From positions 20,978,392-21,042,391 of the forward strand of contig CM046338.1 of NCBI GenBank assembly GCA_025403435.1: a DNA stretch of 64,000 bases. The letters are read 5' to 3'. Within the stretch, counting starts at the first letter, position 1. Each line of letters begins with the position of its first letter. A model generated the notes under the pieces. That model saw only the letters and a program-made list of their open reading frames with translations. It was not told the DNA's origin and searched no databases. This DNA is from Artocarpus heterophyllus (Eukaryota; Streptophyta; Magnoliopsida; Rosales; Moraceae). Below are positions 12,893 through 24,417 of the stretch, in pieces. The translations under genes and the position numbers were made by a program.

Positions 12893-15033
12893 TGATGAGA
12901 CTATAAAAGTGTACATTTTCTAAGGCTTAAATCATTTATTTATGCTTTTATTTCTCATTAAATCCTCTAATTAGTAGCATTTTGTGTTAATAAGTATTTT
13001 TTGTGTCTTAGTGTGTAAATATGTTTAAAAATATGGTTTTAGTGTGTTTTTATGCTTAATAAAATTGTTAGTAATTTTTAGAGTCATTTTGGTGTGTTAA
13101 ATAAGTGTCTAGTTTGTAAATAATTAAAACCGTAAAAGTAATACGGTTATTTTATTTTGAGTTTTAGTGTATTTAATAGTGTGTTTTAAGTTTGTAAATA
13201 TGTCTTATTATATTTTTAGTAATTTCTAAAAATATTTCCAAGTCATAAAAATTATATCTGTGTCAAACTATAAGAGATTGAAAATTTTAGGAGTTTTTAA
13301 TTATTTTTGTGTGTTTTAATGTAAAATAAATATTTTTAATATTTTTTGTAAATATTATGTTTGTAAAATAATTAATATTAGTGTGTTTGTGATTTTTAGA
13401 TTTGAAATCTGGAGGAAAAGCGGAGCAAAAAGACACCAAAACGGGCAAATTCAGACATTAAATGCATCAAAAATCTTTGAAAAATTCAAAATTCAAAAGG
13501 AAGAGGACACGTGGCATCATGGGATCCGTTGGATTCACTACCAAATTAATCTTAGCCGTCCGAGGAAGAGACGCGTCTTGATGCGTCATCTGGTGCTTCA
13601 GCGAAATCTCAAAGTACTGTCCACGTGTCGAAGAACTATTGGCGCGTGTGATTCACACGCCAACAAGCTACAGACGCGTCAGAGGGGAATTGCAAACAAC
13701 TTTGAATCCTGTGCGGGCCAGTTCATAAGCAATCGTTCTCTCAACCGTTCGATGAGATGACGAAGACCAATCTGATGGTCATCAAGCTCGGTCCCACTGG
13801 ACCCACCTGGGCCCAATCTCGCTTGCGTCTGACAGCCATTGGACCTCATCTTCAATGCTCCAGATCGTGCATGTTTTGTGCTGCTCTAGTATGCGTCACA
13901 CGGGATTACAAAGGAAAATCTGCACACTAAGGAACGCGGATCAGTGTAGAAGATGAAGGGAAGAAAATAATTCGAATCGGTCAACTTTCAACAGGAAAAA
14001 GCATTAATTTCAAATGGCCATTAGTAAATCCAATCCCCTATAAATACTGAGGCATTTGCCTCAGTTTCAAAGCCCCTCTTACAGTATGAAAATATTGTTG
14101 TATTAGTTATAGTTTAGTTTTTATTCCAGTTTTTAGTCTAGTTTCTTGTAAAATATTTCCTAGTTTATGTTGTAAAAATTATGCTCAATAATATTAGTAG
14201 TATTTTATTAATTATGTCTTTTTAAATTTCTTTTTAGCTGAGGAGAGAGGGGGAAATTCTTGCAAAATTATCTTAAATATTTTTGGTTTTTCTTAGTTTT
14301 CTAAGCTGTTGTAATGCCAAAATATTTTCTTAAAAAACTTAGAATTTCAATATTTTCTTAGCTAGAACTCTGCCAAAATTACGGTTCTGATTTATCGACG
14401 ACATAGACTGGCACGGATAATGCTTGGGAGGACCTTGATTACTCGTAGACAGAGAATGGCTCGGTAAATGCTTAACTTACTATCTTGGTCGTTATTTTAG
14501 TTAAGTTATGTTGAAATGCTGCTTATTTATTAAGTTGTGTTTTTGCTACATTATAGACATGGAATGGCACAGTAAATGCTTGGTAAATCTTGATTTATTG
14601 TTGACATAGGATGGCATAGTGTATACTTAAATCAACTAATAAATAAAAAGCAAAACTAAATATATTGAAGATAATTGTCAGAATAGAACCTTTGAACCTC
14701 AGCCCTGTTATTATTATTGTTTTACTTCTTTAAATTGTCGTTATTATTGCTGTTACTCTGCTTAAGTGTTGTTATTAAATTTCCAAATTATCAAAATTTA
14801 AAGATGAAAATTGTTGTAAAAATGTGTAAATATTGTAAATACCTTCTATGAATAATAAATATTAATCCTCAAAATTTTTAGTTTAAATAAAAAGAAAAAG
14901 TTAATATAATACATGTACTGGAACAGAATAAATCCTTCCATGTGGGTTCAACCTCGGATTCATTGAGTAAATATTACTTGAGACAACCTTATACTTGAGG
15001 TTAGTTTAAAATGCATAAATAGACACGAGACCA
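12893..15033 (+). repeat. G1 5' LTR (LTR I)
   Basis: Begins TGATGAGACTATAAAAGTG and ends near gacacgagacca before the primer site. TATAAATA lies at 14039-14046. The U3 part holds two CACGTG-type boxes (13507-13514, 13621-13628) in a GC-rich block. Several small open frames inside it (for example 13383-13760) have no protein support. Confidence 0.9.
14039..14046 (+). promoter_or_regulatory. TATA box of LTR I (5' copy)
   Basis: TATAAATA in the context ccctataaatactgagg. The same box stands at 19090-19097 in the 3' LTR and, inverted, at 33862-33869. Confidence 0.6.
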
Positions 15034-15039
15034 ACTTTT

Positions 15040-15057
15040 TGGCGCCGTTGCCGGGGA
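15040..15057 (+). other. Primer-binding site of G1 (Asp-tRNA type)
   Basis: tggcgccgttgccgggga is a perfect complement to the plant Asp-tRNA 3' end, the usual primer of Athila-like gypsy elements. It sits six bases after gagacca, the presumed LTR end. Confidence 0.9.
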
Positions 15058-15537
15058 GGTGCCGTTGCTCTATCAGATTGTTGAATTAAATGAGAAAACA
15101 GTTAAGTAATCTATCCCTATCATTTGTAAATATTATTTTAATTATTTGCATTTTTAATTTGTGTGTTTATTATCAAATAAAAAATTAAAAAAATTAAAAA
15201 AAAAAACGGACGGATGCTTTTCACTCACTACTTTATTCGTTTCGGATAAAGAAAAGCTTTGCATCTTGTCTTTTGTTTTGCAAGTTTGGGTAGTTGTAAA
15301 ATTTATTGGATTATGTCAAAAAGGCTTATCGTTGGGATTCGATTCTACGACCATAAGACTAACACCCTTGCCTAAGAAAGTTGAGAATTCTAAGCGTGTC
15401 CACTGTGACCCCCAACGATCTGGGAATCCAATTAATTGAGCATTATTCAGCTTAAAAATTTTTCTTTAAAAAAATATTAAAAAAAATAAAAAATCCAAAA
15501 AAATAAAAAATAAATAAATAAATTAAAAACAAAAAAA
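15058..15537 (+). other. G1 untranslated leader
   Basis: No supported gene. 15205-15260 (cttttcactcactactttattc and following aagaaaagctt) matches the G2 leader at 22850-22895, so the leaders are related. A-rich runs precede the gag-like start at 15538. An open frame at 15161-15439 has low-complexity lysine-rich text and is not believed. Confidence 0.6.
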
Positions 15538-16566
15538 ATGATTTGGGAAATTCATCAACATTTCATTTTAAGTTTTTCCCAACAACACTTAGAACCATTT
15601 AATAATGCTTGGTGGAGATTTAAGGACCTGCTAGATCAATATCCTCACCATGGTTTTTCTAAGGATTATCTTTTAGAAATTTTCATATATAGGTTAAGTC
15701 CTGAAACAAGAGATTGGATAGAGAGAGGAGATGGTACCATCGCTTATTACCAATTATCTGTTGACGAAGCCTATTATATGTTAGAAGATATGGCCGAATA
15801 TGATTATTCGAGATTGAATAGTTCTAGGAACAATTTAACTTGGGAGAACAATTCAAATTTTTCAAACCTTGGCCTGACATTCAACCCGAAATTTTGGAGT
15901 TAAATTTTGAATTGTAGGAAACATATAGTGACCCAAATAGGGTGAATCTGGAAGAAACCTTAGAAACATTGGAAGAAACTGTAGAAAAATATATGGAAAC
16001 CATGAGAAGAATAGAATTAGATAGGCTTGAATATCATCTTGATTCTATAAGTGAGGAAGAAATAGTTGTCCCAGTCATTGAAGAAGAAACTTTAAAACCC
16101 ACCTATTTTGAGGAACAACTTTTAGGAGAGGAATGTAAGGAAGAGAATAAAGACTTAGCTATAGAACAGGAACAATCATTACCCTTAGTCTTAGATTCTC
16201 AACCTCAGTTGCCACAAGAGTTCACCAAAGACTATTCTTACCAAGATCCTATGTGGCCAACACCTCCTCCACTGTCTCTAGCATTCTTTTTAAGGACCTA
16301 CCAAGAATATAAAATGTGTCTAAGTTGCATGAGTTTAAAAGTTTCAAATTTTGCCAATCTTGAGGGCATGTTCACATAAGACCTATACGTGGTGTCTTTT
16401 GACACTTACTATGGGAGGAAGCCGCTCTTTGACGATTGTCCACCAGAGCAGGAGTCTAAAGAAAGATGGGAAAACACTTTTCAAGTAATATCTTTACATT
16501 CCCTTCTTCGTAATATATTTTGTAATATATTTTTGTGTGTTGTTGTGTGCTATTTTGATTTTCTTT
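15538..16566 (+). pseudogene. G1 Gag-like protein with an unrecognised acidic C-terminal region
   Basis: ATG at 15538 follows an A-rich run. Residues about 16-121 resemble the second half of the G2 Gag: both have WxxFKDLLxQxPHHG followed by an aromatic, acidic stretch (here ending EAYYMLEDMAEYDY). The frame then changes near 15870, and there are stops at 15917 and 16377. Beyond the frame change lie 140-200 codons: a glutamate-rich, probably coiled-coil part (ETLEETVEKYMETMRRIELD), an acidic spacer, a proline-rich motif (YQDPMWPTPPPLS) and a tail with SFDTYYGRKPLFDDCPPEQE. I recognise no family for this region, and there is no zinc knuckle or pol domain. It probably supplied a particle protein. 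Confidence 0.7.
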
Positions 16567-17944
16567 AAAAAAAAAAATTTTAAAATGAGATTTGTTCTGA
16601 AATTTTAAAATGAAGGCTTTTAATTAAATTTGTTCAGAATGACTGAGTTAAGGAGTTAAATTGTTTTCTCTCGAGACACATTCTAATAAATTTAATTTTG
16701 TAAATGCAATTGGTTTGGATTTTCAAATAAATTTCAACAAAAAAATGTGTGTTTATTTTAGTTTTTGTTTGTTAAGTCTGCTACAGATCATCTCTGCAGC
16801 TGTGCTAATTCAGGTAATATTTTTGCTGCTTTCACCATTCTTTTATTCATTTTGAATAATGTATATTTTAGGTTTGGGGGAGAGGGTTGTGCTTTAGAGT
16901 TGTGCATGTGAGATTTGTGTTTCAATGTTGTGCTGTGCTAAAATTTTTTGATTTTTGCCTATATTTTTTATTTTTGCTCCAGATTCTGTGTGTTCTTTAT
17001 TTATTTTATTTTTGTGAGTCATAAAATAATTATAAAAAAAATTAAAAAAAATGTTTTGTAAATATTAGTTTCTTAGCAATTAATGTTATTATTTTGATTT
17101 CTAAATTTCATATTAATGTAATATTATTTTTTTATTGCTTGGATTATCTAATTTTATGGACTCTTAAAACTTTGGTTTTATTTAACATTTTTATGTGTTT
17201 ATTTTTCAAAGTATTTGTAAACCATTCTTTTCACACACGCACTATAATGCTTAATTGTGGTGGTAAGTCCAAGCTATGAATATTTAAGTTTTGTTATTTT
17301 GTGAAGATGAATAATTAAATGTAGCAATATTTTCAAAATAAAAAAAAAGAAAAATAAATAAATAAAAGAAAAAAAATTGTAAATAAATAAAGTGTGTAAT
17401 TATGTAAATGAATAAAGTTGGATAAGTTTGGTTTCGTAGCCTCTTTAGCTCGAGTAAGTAAGTTCTAAGGGGTGCTTCAACACCTAGTACCTTAAGCCAA
17501 CTGGTTTGGGAGTTACTGACCTAAAGCTCGTTAAATAGGTTATGGAGAAAGCTTAAGGGAGCCAAACATTGCACTATCCACAGTTGTAAAGTTTGTAAAT
17601 ATTTGTATTTTATGTTTCTGCTTTTTAATTGTTCTCGTAAATAAATTTGAAGTGTTGCTGTCTGCAGGAGTGATTTGAAGCAGAATATCATGATAATTTT
17701 ATTCTTAGTCTTGGATGAAACTTCATAATTATACATTATCTATTTTTGCACTAAGTTTGGCATATATACATTTTGTTAAATAGCATATAAATTGTTCAAA
17801 TAAAATTTTTGTTTTGTTAGTTTATCTAGTTAGATAAGTCAAATTATAGTGAAATAATTTTTCATTATATAGATATTCAATAATTCATTTAAAAATTTTA
17901 TCACTTTAATTGCTAGAGACTAGCAATAAGCTGGTTGGGGGGTG
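16567..17944 (+). other. G1 3' non-coding interior
   Basis: From about 16740 to the LTR this matches G2 28610-29806, including cagatcatctctgcagct, gtttgggggagaggg, the pair tcacacacgcac/caagctatgaat, and ggggtgcttcaacaccta. No gene is supported: open frames such as 16661-16855 are low-complexity. Conservation between G1 and G2 suggests a role in reverse transcription or packaging rather than coding. Confidence 0.75.
17933..17944 (+). other. Polypurine tract of G1
   Basis: ggttggggggtg immediately precedes TGATGAGAC of the 3' LTR. G2 has ggttggagggtg at the same place (29795-29806). Confidence 0.75.
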
Positions 17945-20088
17945 TGATGAGACTGTAAAAGTGTACATTTTCTAAGGCTTAAATAATTTATTTATGCTTT
18001 TATTTCTCATTAAATCCTCTAATTAGTAGCATTTTGTGTTAATAAGTATTTTTGTGTCTTAGTGTGTAAATATGTTTAAAAATATGGTTTTAGTGTGCTT
18101 TTATGCTTAATAGAATTGTTAGTAATTTTTAGAGTCATTTTGGTGTGTTAAATAAGTGTCTAGTCTATAAATAGTTAAAACCGTAAAAGTAATGCGGTTA
18201 TTTTATTTTGAGTTTTAGTGTATTTGATAGTGTGTTTTAAGTTTGTAAATATGTCTTATTATATTTTTAGTAATTTCTAAAAATATTTTCAAGTCATAAA
18301 AATTATATATGTATTAAACCGTAAGAGACTAGAAATTTTAGGAGTTTTAAATATTTTTGTGTGTTTTAATGTAAAATAAATATTTTTAATATTTTTTTGT
18401 AAATATTATGTTTGTAAAATAATTAATATTAGTGTGTTTGTGATTTTTAGATTTGAAATTTGGAGGAAAAACGGAGCAAAAAGACACCAAAACGGATAAA
18501 ATCGGACATCAAATGCATCAAAAATCTTTGAAAAATTTGAAATTCAAAAGGAAGAGGACACGTGGCGTCATGGGATCCGTCAGATTCACTACCGAATTAA
18601 TCTCAACCGTTTGAGGAAGAGACGCGTGTCAATGTGTCATCCTGTGCGTCAGTGGAATCTCAGAGTACTGTCCACGTGTCGAAGAACGATTAGAGCGTGT
18701 GATTCACGCGTCGACAAGCTGCAAATGCGTCAGAGGGGAATCATAGACAGCTTCGAATCCTGTGCGGGCCAGTTCACAAGCAACCGTTCTCTCAACTGTT
18801 CGATGAGATGATGAAGACCAATCTGACAGTCATCAAGCTCGGTCCCACTAGACCCACCTGGGCCCAATCTCGCTTGCATCTGACAGCCATTGGATCTCGT
18901 CTTCAACTCTCTAGATCGTGCCTGTTTTGCGCTGCTCTGGTATGCATCACAAGGGATTACAAAGGAAAATCTGCACACTCAAGAATGTGGATCAGCGTAG
19001 AAGACGAAAGGAAGAAAATAAATCGAATCGGTCAACTTTCAATAGGAAAAAGCATTAATTTTAAATGGCCGTTAGTAAATCCAATCCCCTATAAATACCG
19101 AGGAATTTGCCTCAGTTTCAAAGCCCCTCTTACAGTATGAAAATACTGTTGTATTAGTTATAGTCTAGTTTTTATTCTAGTTTTTAGTCTAGTTTCTTGT
19201 AAAATATTTCCTAGTTTATGTTGTAAAAATTATGCTCAATAATATTAGTAGTATTTTATTAATTATGTCTTTTTAAATTTCTTTTTAGCTGAGGGGAGAG
19301 GGGGAAATTTTGGCAAAATTATCTTAAGTATTTTTGGTTTTTCTTAGTTTTCGAAGCTGTTGTAATGCCAAAATATTTTCTTAGAAAACTTAGAATTTCA
19401 ATATTTTCTTAGCTAGAACTCTGCCAAAATTACGGTTCTGATTTATCGACGACATAGACTAGCATGAATAATGCTTGGGAGGACCTTGATTACTCGTAGA
19501 TAGAGAATGGCTCGGTAAATGCTTAACTTACTATCTTGGTCATTATTTTAGTTAATTATGTTGAAATGCTGCTTATTTATTAAGTTGTGTTTTTGCTACA
19601 TTATAGACATGGAATGGCATAGTAAATGCTTGGTAAATCTTGATTTATTGTCGACATAGGATGGCATAGTGTATACTTAAATCAATTAATAAATAAAAAG
19701 AAAAACTAAAATATATTGAAGATAATTGTCAGAATAAAACCTTTGAACATCAGCCCTGTTATTATTGTTGTTTTACTTCTTTAAATTGTCGTTATTATTG
19801 TTGTTACTCTGCTCAAGTCTTGTTATTAAATTTTCAAATTATCAAAATTTAAAGATAAAAAATGTTGTAAAAATGTGTAAATATTGTAAATACCTTCTGT
19901 GAATAATAAATATTAATCCTCAAAATTTTCAGTTTAAATAAAAAGAAAAAGTTAATATAATACATGTATTGGAACTGAATAAATCCTTTCCTATGGGTTC
20001 GACCTCGGATTCACCGAGTAAATATTACTTGAGACAACCTTATACTTGAGGTTAGTTTACAATGCGTTAATAGACGCGAGACCAAGTT
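17945..20088 (+). repeat. G1 3' LTR (LTR I)
   Basis: Nearly the same text as 12893-15033, with scattered substitutions and small indels. TATAAATA is at 19090-19097 and the two CACGTG-type boxes at 18558-18565 and 18672-18679. It ends gagaccaagtt, and after ttttg the next LTR (G2) starts at 20094. Confidence 0.9.
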
Positions 20089-20093
20089 TTTTG

Positions 20094-22272
20094 TGATGAG
20101 ACTATAAAAGTGTACATTTTCTAAGGCTTAAATCATTTATTTATGCTTTTATTTCTCATTAAATCCTCTAATTTGTAGCATTTTGTGTTAATAAGTATTT
20201 TTGTTTCTTAGTGTGTAAATATGTTCAAAAATGTATTTTTAGTGTGTTTTTATGTTTAGTAGAATTGTTAGTAATTTTTAGAGTCATTTTGGTGTGTTAA
20301 ATAAGTGTCTAGTCTGTAAATAGTCAAACCGTAAAAATAATACAGTTATTTTATTTTGAGTTTTAGAGTGTTTGATAGTGTGTTTTAAGTTTGTAAATAT
20401 GTTTTACTATATTTTTAGTAATTTTAAAAAAAACTTCCAAGTCAAAAAAATTATATCTGTGTCAAACCATAACAGACTGGAAATTTTAGGAGTTTTTATT
20501 TATTTTTGTGTGTTTTAATGTAAAATAAATTTTTTTAATATTATGTTTATAAAATAATTAATATTAGTGTGTTTGTGATTTTTAGATTTGAAATCTGGAG
20601 AAAAAAACGGAGCAAAACGACACCAAAACGGATAAAATCGGACATCAAATGCATCAAGAAGATGAATAAACTTTGAATTTGAATTTTTAGGGACACGTGG
20701 TGATTTCTCAACCCTCGGATCAGCTGCCAAATGAATCTAGTCTGTCCATCCGCTGCAGAAGTCAGACCACGCGTCAGCCGAGGAGAAGCGTCAGCCGAGG
20801 AGAAGCGTCAGCGCTGACGCATGTCGGAGAAACTGCGTGTCTCAGTCGTGGATTCCACGTGTCAACTTGTGATTGGAGCGTGCATCACACGCACAGACAG
20901 CTGCAGAGAGAAGTCAGAGGGAATCTCGACTGCGTGGAATCTCGTGCGGTCATGTCCACATGCAGCCACTCTCTCAGCCATTCGATGCGAATACCAAAAC
21001 TGATCTAACGGTCCTAAGTGTCGGCCCCACTGGTCCCACCTCGGCCAATTCTTCGCGCACTTGTCAGCCGTTAGATCACGCGTTGAACGGTCATGATCTT
21101 CCTGTTTGAGTCTTGCCATGATATGCAATGCACTCGATTATAAGCTCAAATTTGCATCTCCAAGAGCGAATCTCAACATGGAAAAAAAGAGGAGATAAAG
21201 GATCAAATGATCCGAATTTGTCAACTTTCAACAGGAAAAAATGATAATTACATATGGCATACAGTAACCTTTCAAGGCTATAAATAGCCTTGCAATGCCC
21301 CTTGAAAAAATCATCCCTTCGGGCCTTTGGCCCTCTTCCCATTCTTTTTCTTTCTGTTGAGTTAAACTCAGTAGTATCTTCTTAGATAAAATAATGCTTA
21401 AATTAGAGTAGAGTGTCTAGTGAGGCATAGAGATGATCTTGTATGCATAGTTTTTTAGTATGGATTTTAACTCTATATCTGTGTGGTAATACTTATATTT
21501 TTGGAATAAATTATATCTTTTTGTTTTCAATAATTATTGTTGATGCTGTTATGCTGTCAATTTTTACATATATTCAGTCATGCTTTCTTTATGTAATTTA
21601 ATTATGTTGCATAGTTAATATTAATAATAATGAAATAATGCTTAATTTTATGGAATGTCTTTTACTGCAGTATGACTTGTTATATTGTCGATTCTAGATA
21701 TTTCATAACGAAGTGCTGTCGAAGTTAACGTAATAATTTATTCCATAAAAATATATTAATTTTGATTTGTTGTTATTTTTTCTATCTTAAAATTATGTTA
21801 ATTATAATTGAGTGGCAGCTGTTATAATTTTCATAATTAGTGCACCAATAATTATTTTGCTAGTTTTTATAGGAAGACCCTTACTGCATTATGACTTGTT
21901 ATATTGTCGATTTAAGTTGACCTATATAATTAGTAAAATGTGTTTGCAATTAATGAGATAAGATATAATAAATCAAATACTTTAGATAATTATTAATTAG
22001 AGTTAAAATTTCCTATCAATTGCAAAACATACAAGGGATTCTCAATGCTTCATCATTTTAATTTTATGCTTTAAATTTTGAATTGAATAAAATAAAACCC
22101 ACAAAAATATTTATCTAATTTTACACTTCGCTCTGAAAAAGTGCTTGTCTTTTTGAACGTTTATTTTTTATCAATTTGCCGAGGTATAAATTTTGATCTC
22201 CCTATGGATACGACAATTTTTCTAAACTACAAACGCCCGTCGTTTAAAGAAAAACATTTTTGGGCGTTACCA
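20094..22272 (+). repeat. G2 5' LTR (LTR II)
   Basis: Starts TGATGAGACTATAAAAGTG like LTR I and follows it for about 600 bp. From about 20680 it has a different GC-rich U3 block and a different R-U5, ending gggcgttacca. TATAAATA is at 21279-21286, and CACGTG-type boxes are at 20693-20700 and 20855-20862. Overlapping open frames in 20515-21342 on both strands are explained by this GC-rich block and are not genes. Confidence 0.9.
21279..21286 (+). promoter_or_regulatory. TATA box of LTR II (5' copy)
   Basis: TATAAATA in the context ggctataaatagcc, repeated in the 3' LTR at 30974-30981. It lies about 0.4 kb downstream of the CACGTG boxes. Confidence 0.6.
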
Positions 22273-22278
22273 AAAATC

Positions 22279-22296
22279 TGGCGTCGTTGTCGGGGA
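22279..22296 (+). other. Primer-binding site of G2 (decayed Asp-tRNA type)
   Basis: tggcgtcgttgtcgggga differs from the perfect site of G1 at two positions, both C to T. This fits methylation-linked C to T decay. Confidence 0.85.
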
Positions 22297-23044
22297 GGTG
22301 TTGTTACTTTGTCATATTGCTAAATTAAGCAGGAAACCAGGTAAGTACTTTATCCTTATCTTGTAAATAGTGTAAATATTGTTATTTTAGTTTTATTAAT
22401 TAATTAAGTAGGCTATTATTCACAAAGTTACTATTCTTGTCACTATTCACACATTGTTCACTATTCATAAAATAAAAAAATCAAAAAATAAAAAAAAATC
22501 ATAAAAATTTTATTTTCTTTCCTTTTCTTTGTAAAATATTTATTTTGTTAGTTTTAGGTTTTTGCCTTAGAAATAAAACATCATAAAATTTTAGAGTTAG
22601 GTTTTTCATAAAATAAATTGTGGTTTTGCGAAGAGTATCCCTTGAGGAAGTTCTGTTTGGATGCTGGTACTAGCTCGGGTACCATTCCCATAGCCGGTTA
22701 ATTTTGGAAACTTTCCCAACACCAGTCATTCGGGGAACGTTGCTCTGACTAGGAGATTGGTTTTTAAGGAGCCTTAGCCCCACCAATCTTTCCTAGGAAC
22801 ATCCTTAAGGTATATAATTCTCAAGATCTACAAAATAACTTAGGCGAGTACTTTTCATTCACTACTTTATTCTCCCTGAATAAAGAAAAGCTTAGCATTT
22901 GTCTTTATCCTTGTTAAAAGAAAAGGGATAAAAAAATCAAAAAAATAAAAAAATAATAATAATAATAATAAAAACACTTAGGGTTAATGATTCAAACTTA
23001 GTCGATCTGTTAAGGCTTTAGACTTAAGAAACCCTAGTGAACAA
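22297..23044 (+). other. G2 untranslated leader
   Basis: No coding region is supported. It contains a motif shared with the G1 leader (ttcattcactactttattc near 22856) and a short (aat)n run near 22950-22970. The stretch 22630-22800 is the only part of balanced composition and has no open frame of note. Confidence 0.6.
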
Positions 23045-24417
23045 TTGTCAAACTCTTTTTTGCATTTTTCATCCTCGTCGACCACTCTGTCAAATTCGTT
23101 TGCGATGGAGAATCTGGGTGAGAATCCTCAAAGAATGCTGATGAAAGATTTCATGCATCCGACTTGCACTTTAACTCCTTCATGTATTATGTTTCCATCA
23201 AATCTTCCACAACAAGATTTTAAGCTAGGAATGATTCAACTCTTACCAACCTTCTTTGGATTAGAAAGCGAAAATCCTTATGTTCATATTCGTGAATTTG
23301 AAGAAGTTGTTGCCACTTTTCATAGCCACCCTGATATCGCTAATTCCATCAAATTGAAAATTTTCCCTTTCTCACTAAAAGATAAAGCTAAAAATTGGCT
23401 TTATTCTTTAAGACCTCGATCCATTTAATCATGGAATGACATGACATCTGCTTTCTTCTACAAATACTTTCCATATCAAAAGACAAACAATCTCAAGAAA
23501 AAAATTCTGACTTTCTCCCAAAACGATCATGAAAATTTCTAAGAAGCATGGGAAAGCTTCAAAGATTTGTTAAGTCAATGTCCTCACCATGGTTACGAGA
23601 ATTGGCGTCTTGTCAGCTTTTTCTACGAAGGACTCACAAGTCATGATCGCCAATATCTGGAAGTGATGTGCAATGGAAAATTTTTACACAAGGATCCTGA
23701 AGAGGCCAAGGAATTTCTTGATGAGTTTGCTGAAAAAGTTCATTTGTGGGCTAAATTAGATGTTTCTCATAAGTCGCGATCAACTGAAGTTCTTCAATTG
23801 AAGAAAGAGGATAGCCACAACCTTAGAGTTCAAGTTGAAAACCTCACAAGAGAATTAGAAATCCTCAAAGCAAAGAATGAGAAAGGAAGTCATGTAGTCA
23901 CAAGAGCTAAACTATAAGGAACAAATTTTGTGAATGAAAGGTTTGACCAACAACCACTGGACTGTCATGTTTATCAGGAAGTGATAGGAGAATATGAGGA
24001 ACAATGTAATGCCTTAAAGACAAATCATAAGCCTTATGCTCCTTATCCTGAAATTTTCAATCCTGATGGAAGAAGCAACTTGAATTTCAACAGGAGGAAT
24101 TCAAATCAAGAGCAATCATTTGGAAATCAATGGAGAAATGAAGAAGAAATGCACTCAGGAGAAAATGTTCCTCAACATGATTCACACTCAAGCAATCTCT
24201 TGAAGAAACATTACAAGCATTCATTGAGGTACAAAACAAGTCATGTGAGAAAATTGAAGCTGCTTTAACACATATGACAAAAGAAATTTCAAAATTGAAT
24301 GAAAAATATTCATCTCAAGCTCTGGTCATTTCTGAAGGACAAAGCATGATACAAACCTCTAACACTGAATAGAAGGATGAAGAGGTTAGTCATGTTACTA
24401 CTCGCAGTGGTAAATCA
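23045..24417 (+). pseudogene. G2 Gag (broken)
   Basis: The frame opens at 23045, and a second Met at 23105 (MENLGENPQRMLMKDFMHPT) is the more Athila-like start. A retrotransposon Gag domain follows: ENPYVHIREFEEVVATF, KAKNWLYSLRPRSI, then after stops at about 23427 and 23540 WESFKDLLSQCPHHGYENWR. Residues around 23780-23900 are coiled-coil-like (LRVQVENLTRELEILKAKNE). Another stop lies near 23915, and a frameshift near 24195 shifts the C-terminal part. No zinc knuckle is evident. Gag would form the particle and package RNA. The same FKDLL-PHHG block survives in G1 at about 15600-15660. Confidence 0.88.

Larger units (their letters stand above)
12893..20088 (+). mobile_element. G1: gag-only, non-autonomous gypsy-type retrotransposon
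   Basis: Two long direct LTRs (12893-15033 and 17945-20088) flank a 2.9-kb interior. The interior has an Asp-tRNA primer site, one gag-like coding region and a long A/T-rich 3' part ending in a purine tract. No protease, reverse transcriptase, RNase H or integrase text was found in any frame. The first 600 bp of its LTR and its last 1.1 kb of interior match G2, so G2-like enzymes probably mobilised it. ttttg precedes 12893 and recurs at 20089-20093, which would be its duplication if the LTR ends at 20088. LTR lineage naming (Athila-like, TR-GAG type) is by comparison with G2. Confidence 0.85.

Noticed and set aside
13383..13760. A 125-codon open frame, repeated in part at 18611-18811
   Set aside because: Both sit at the same place in the two LTR I copies but differ in frame and length, as expected for non-coding LTR DNA.
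20515..21342. Overlapping open frames on both strands near the middle of an LTR, possibly host genes
   Set aside because: They lie in the GC-rich U3 block of LTR II, recur with changed frames in the 3' LTR (30295-30804), and show no protein features.
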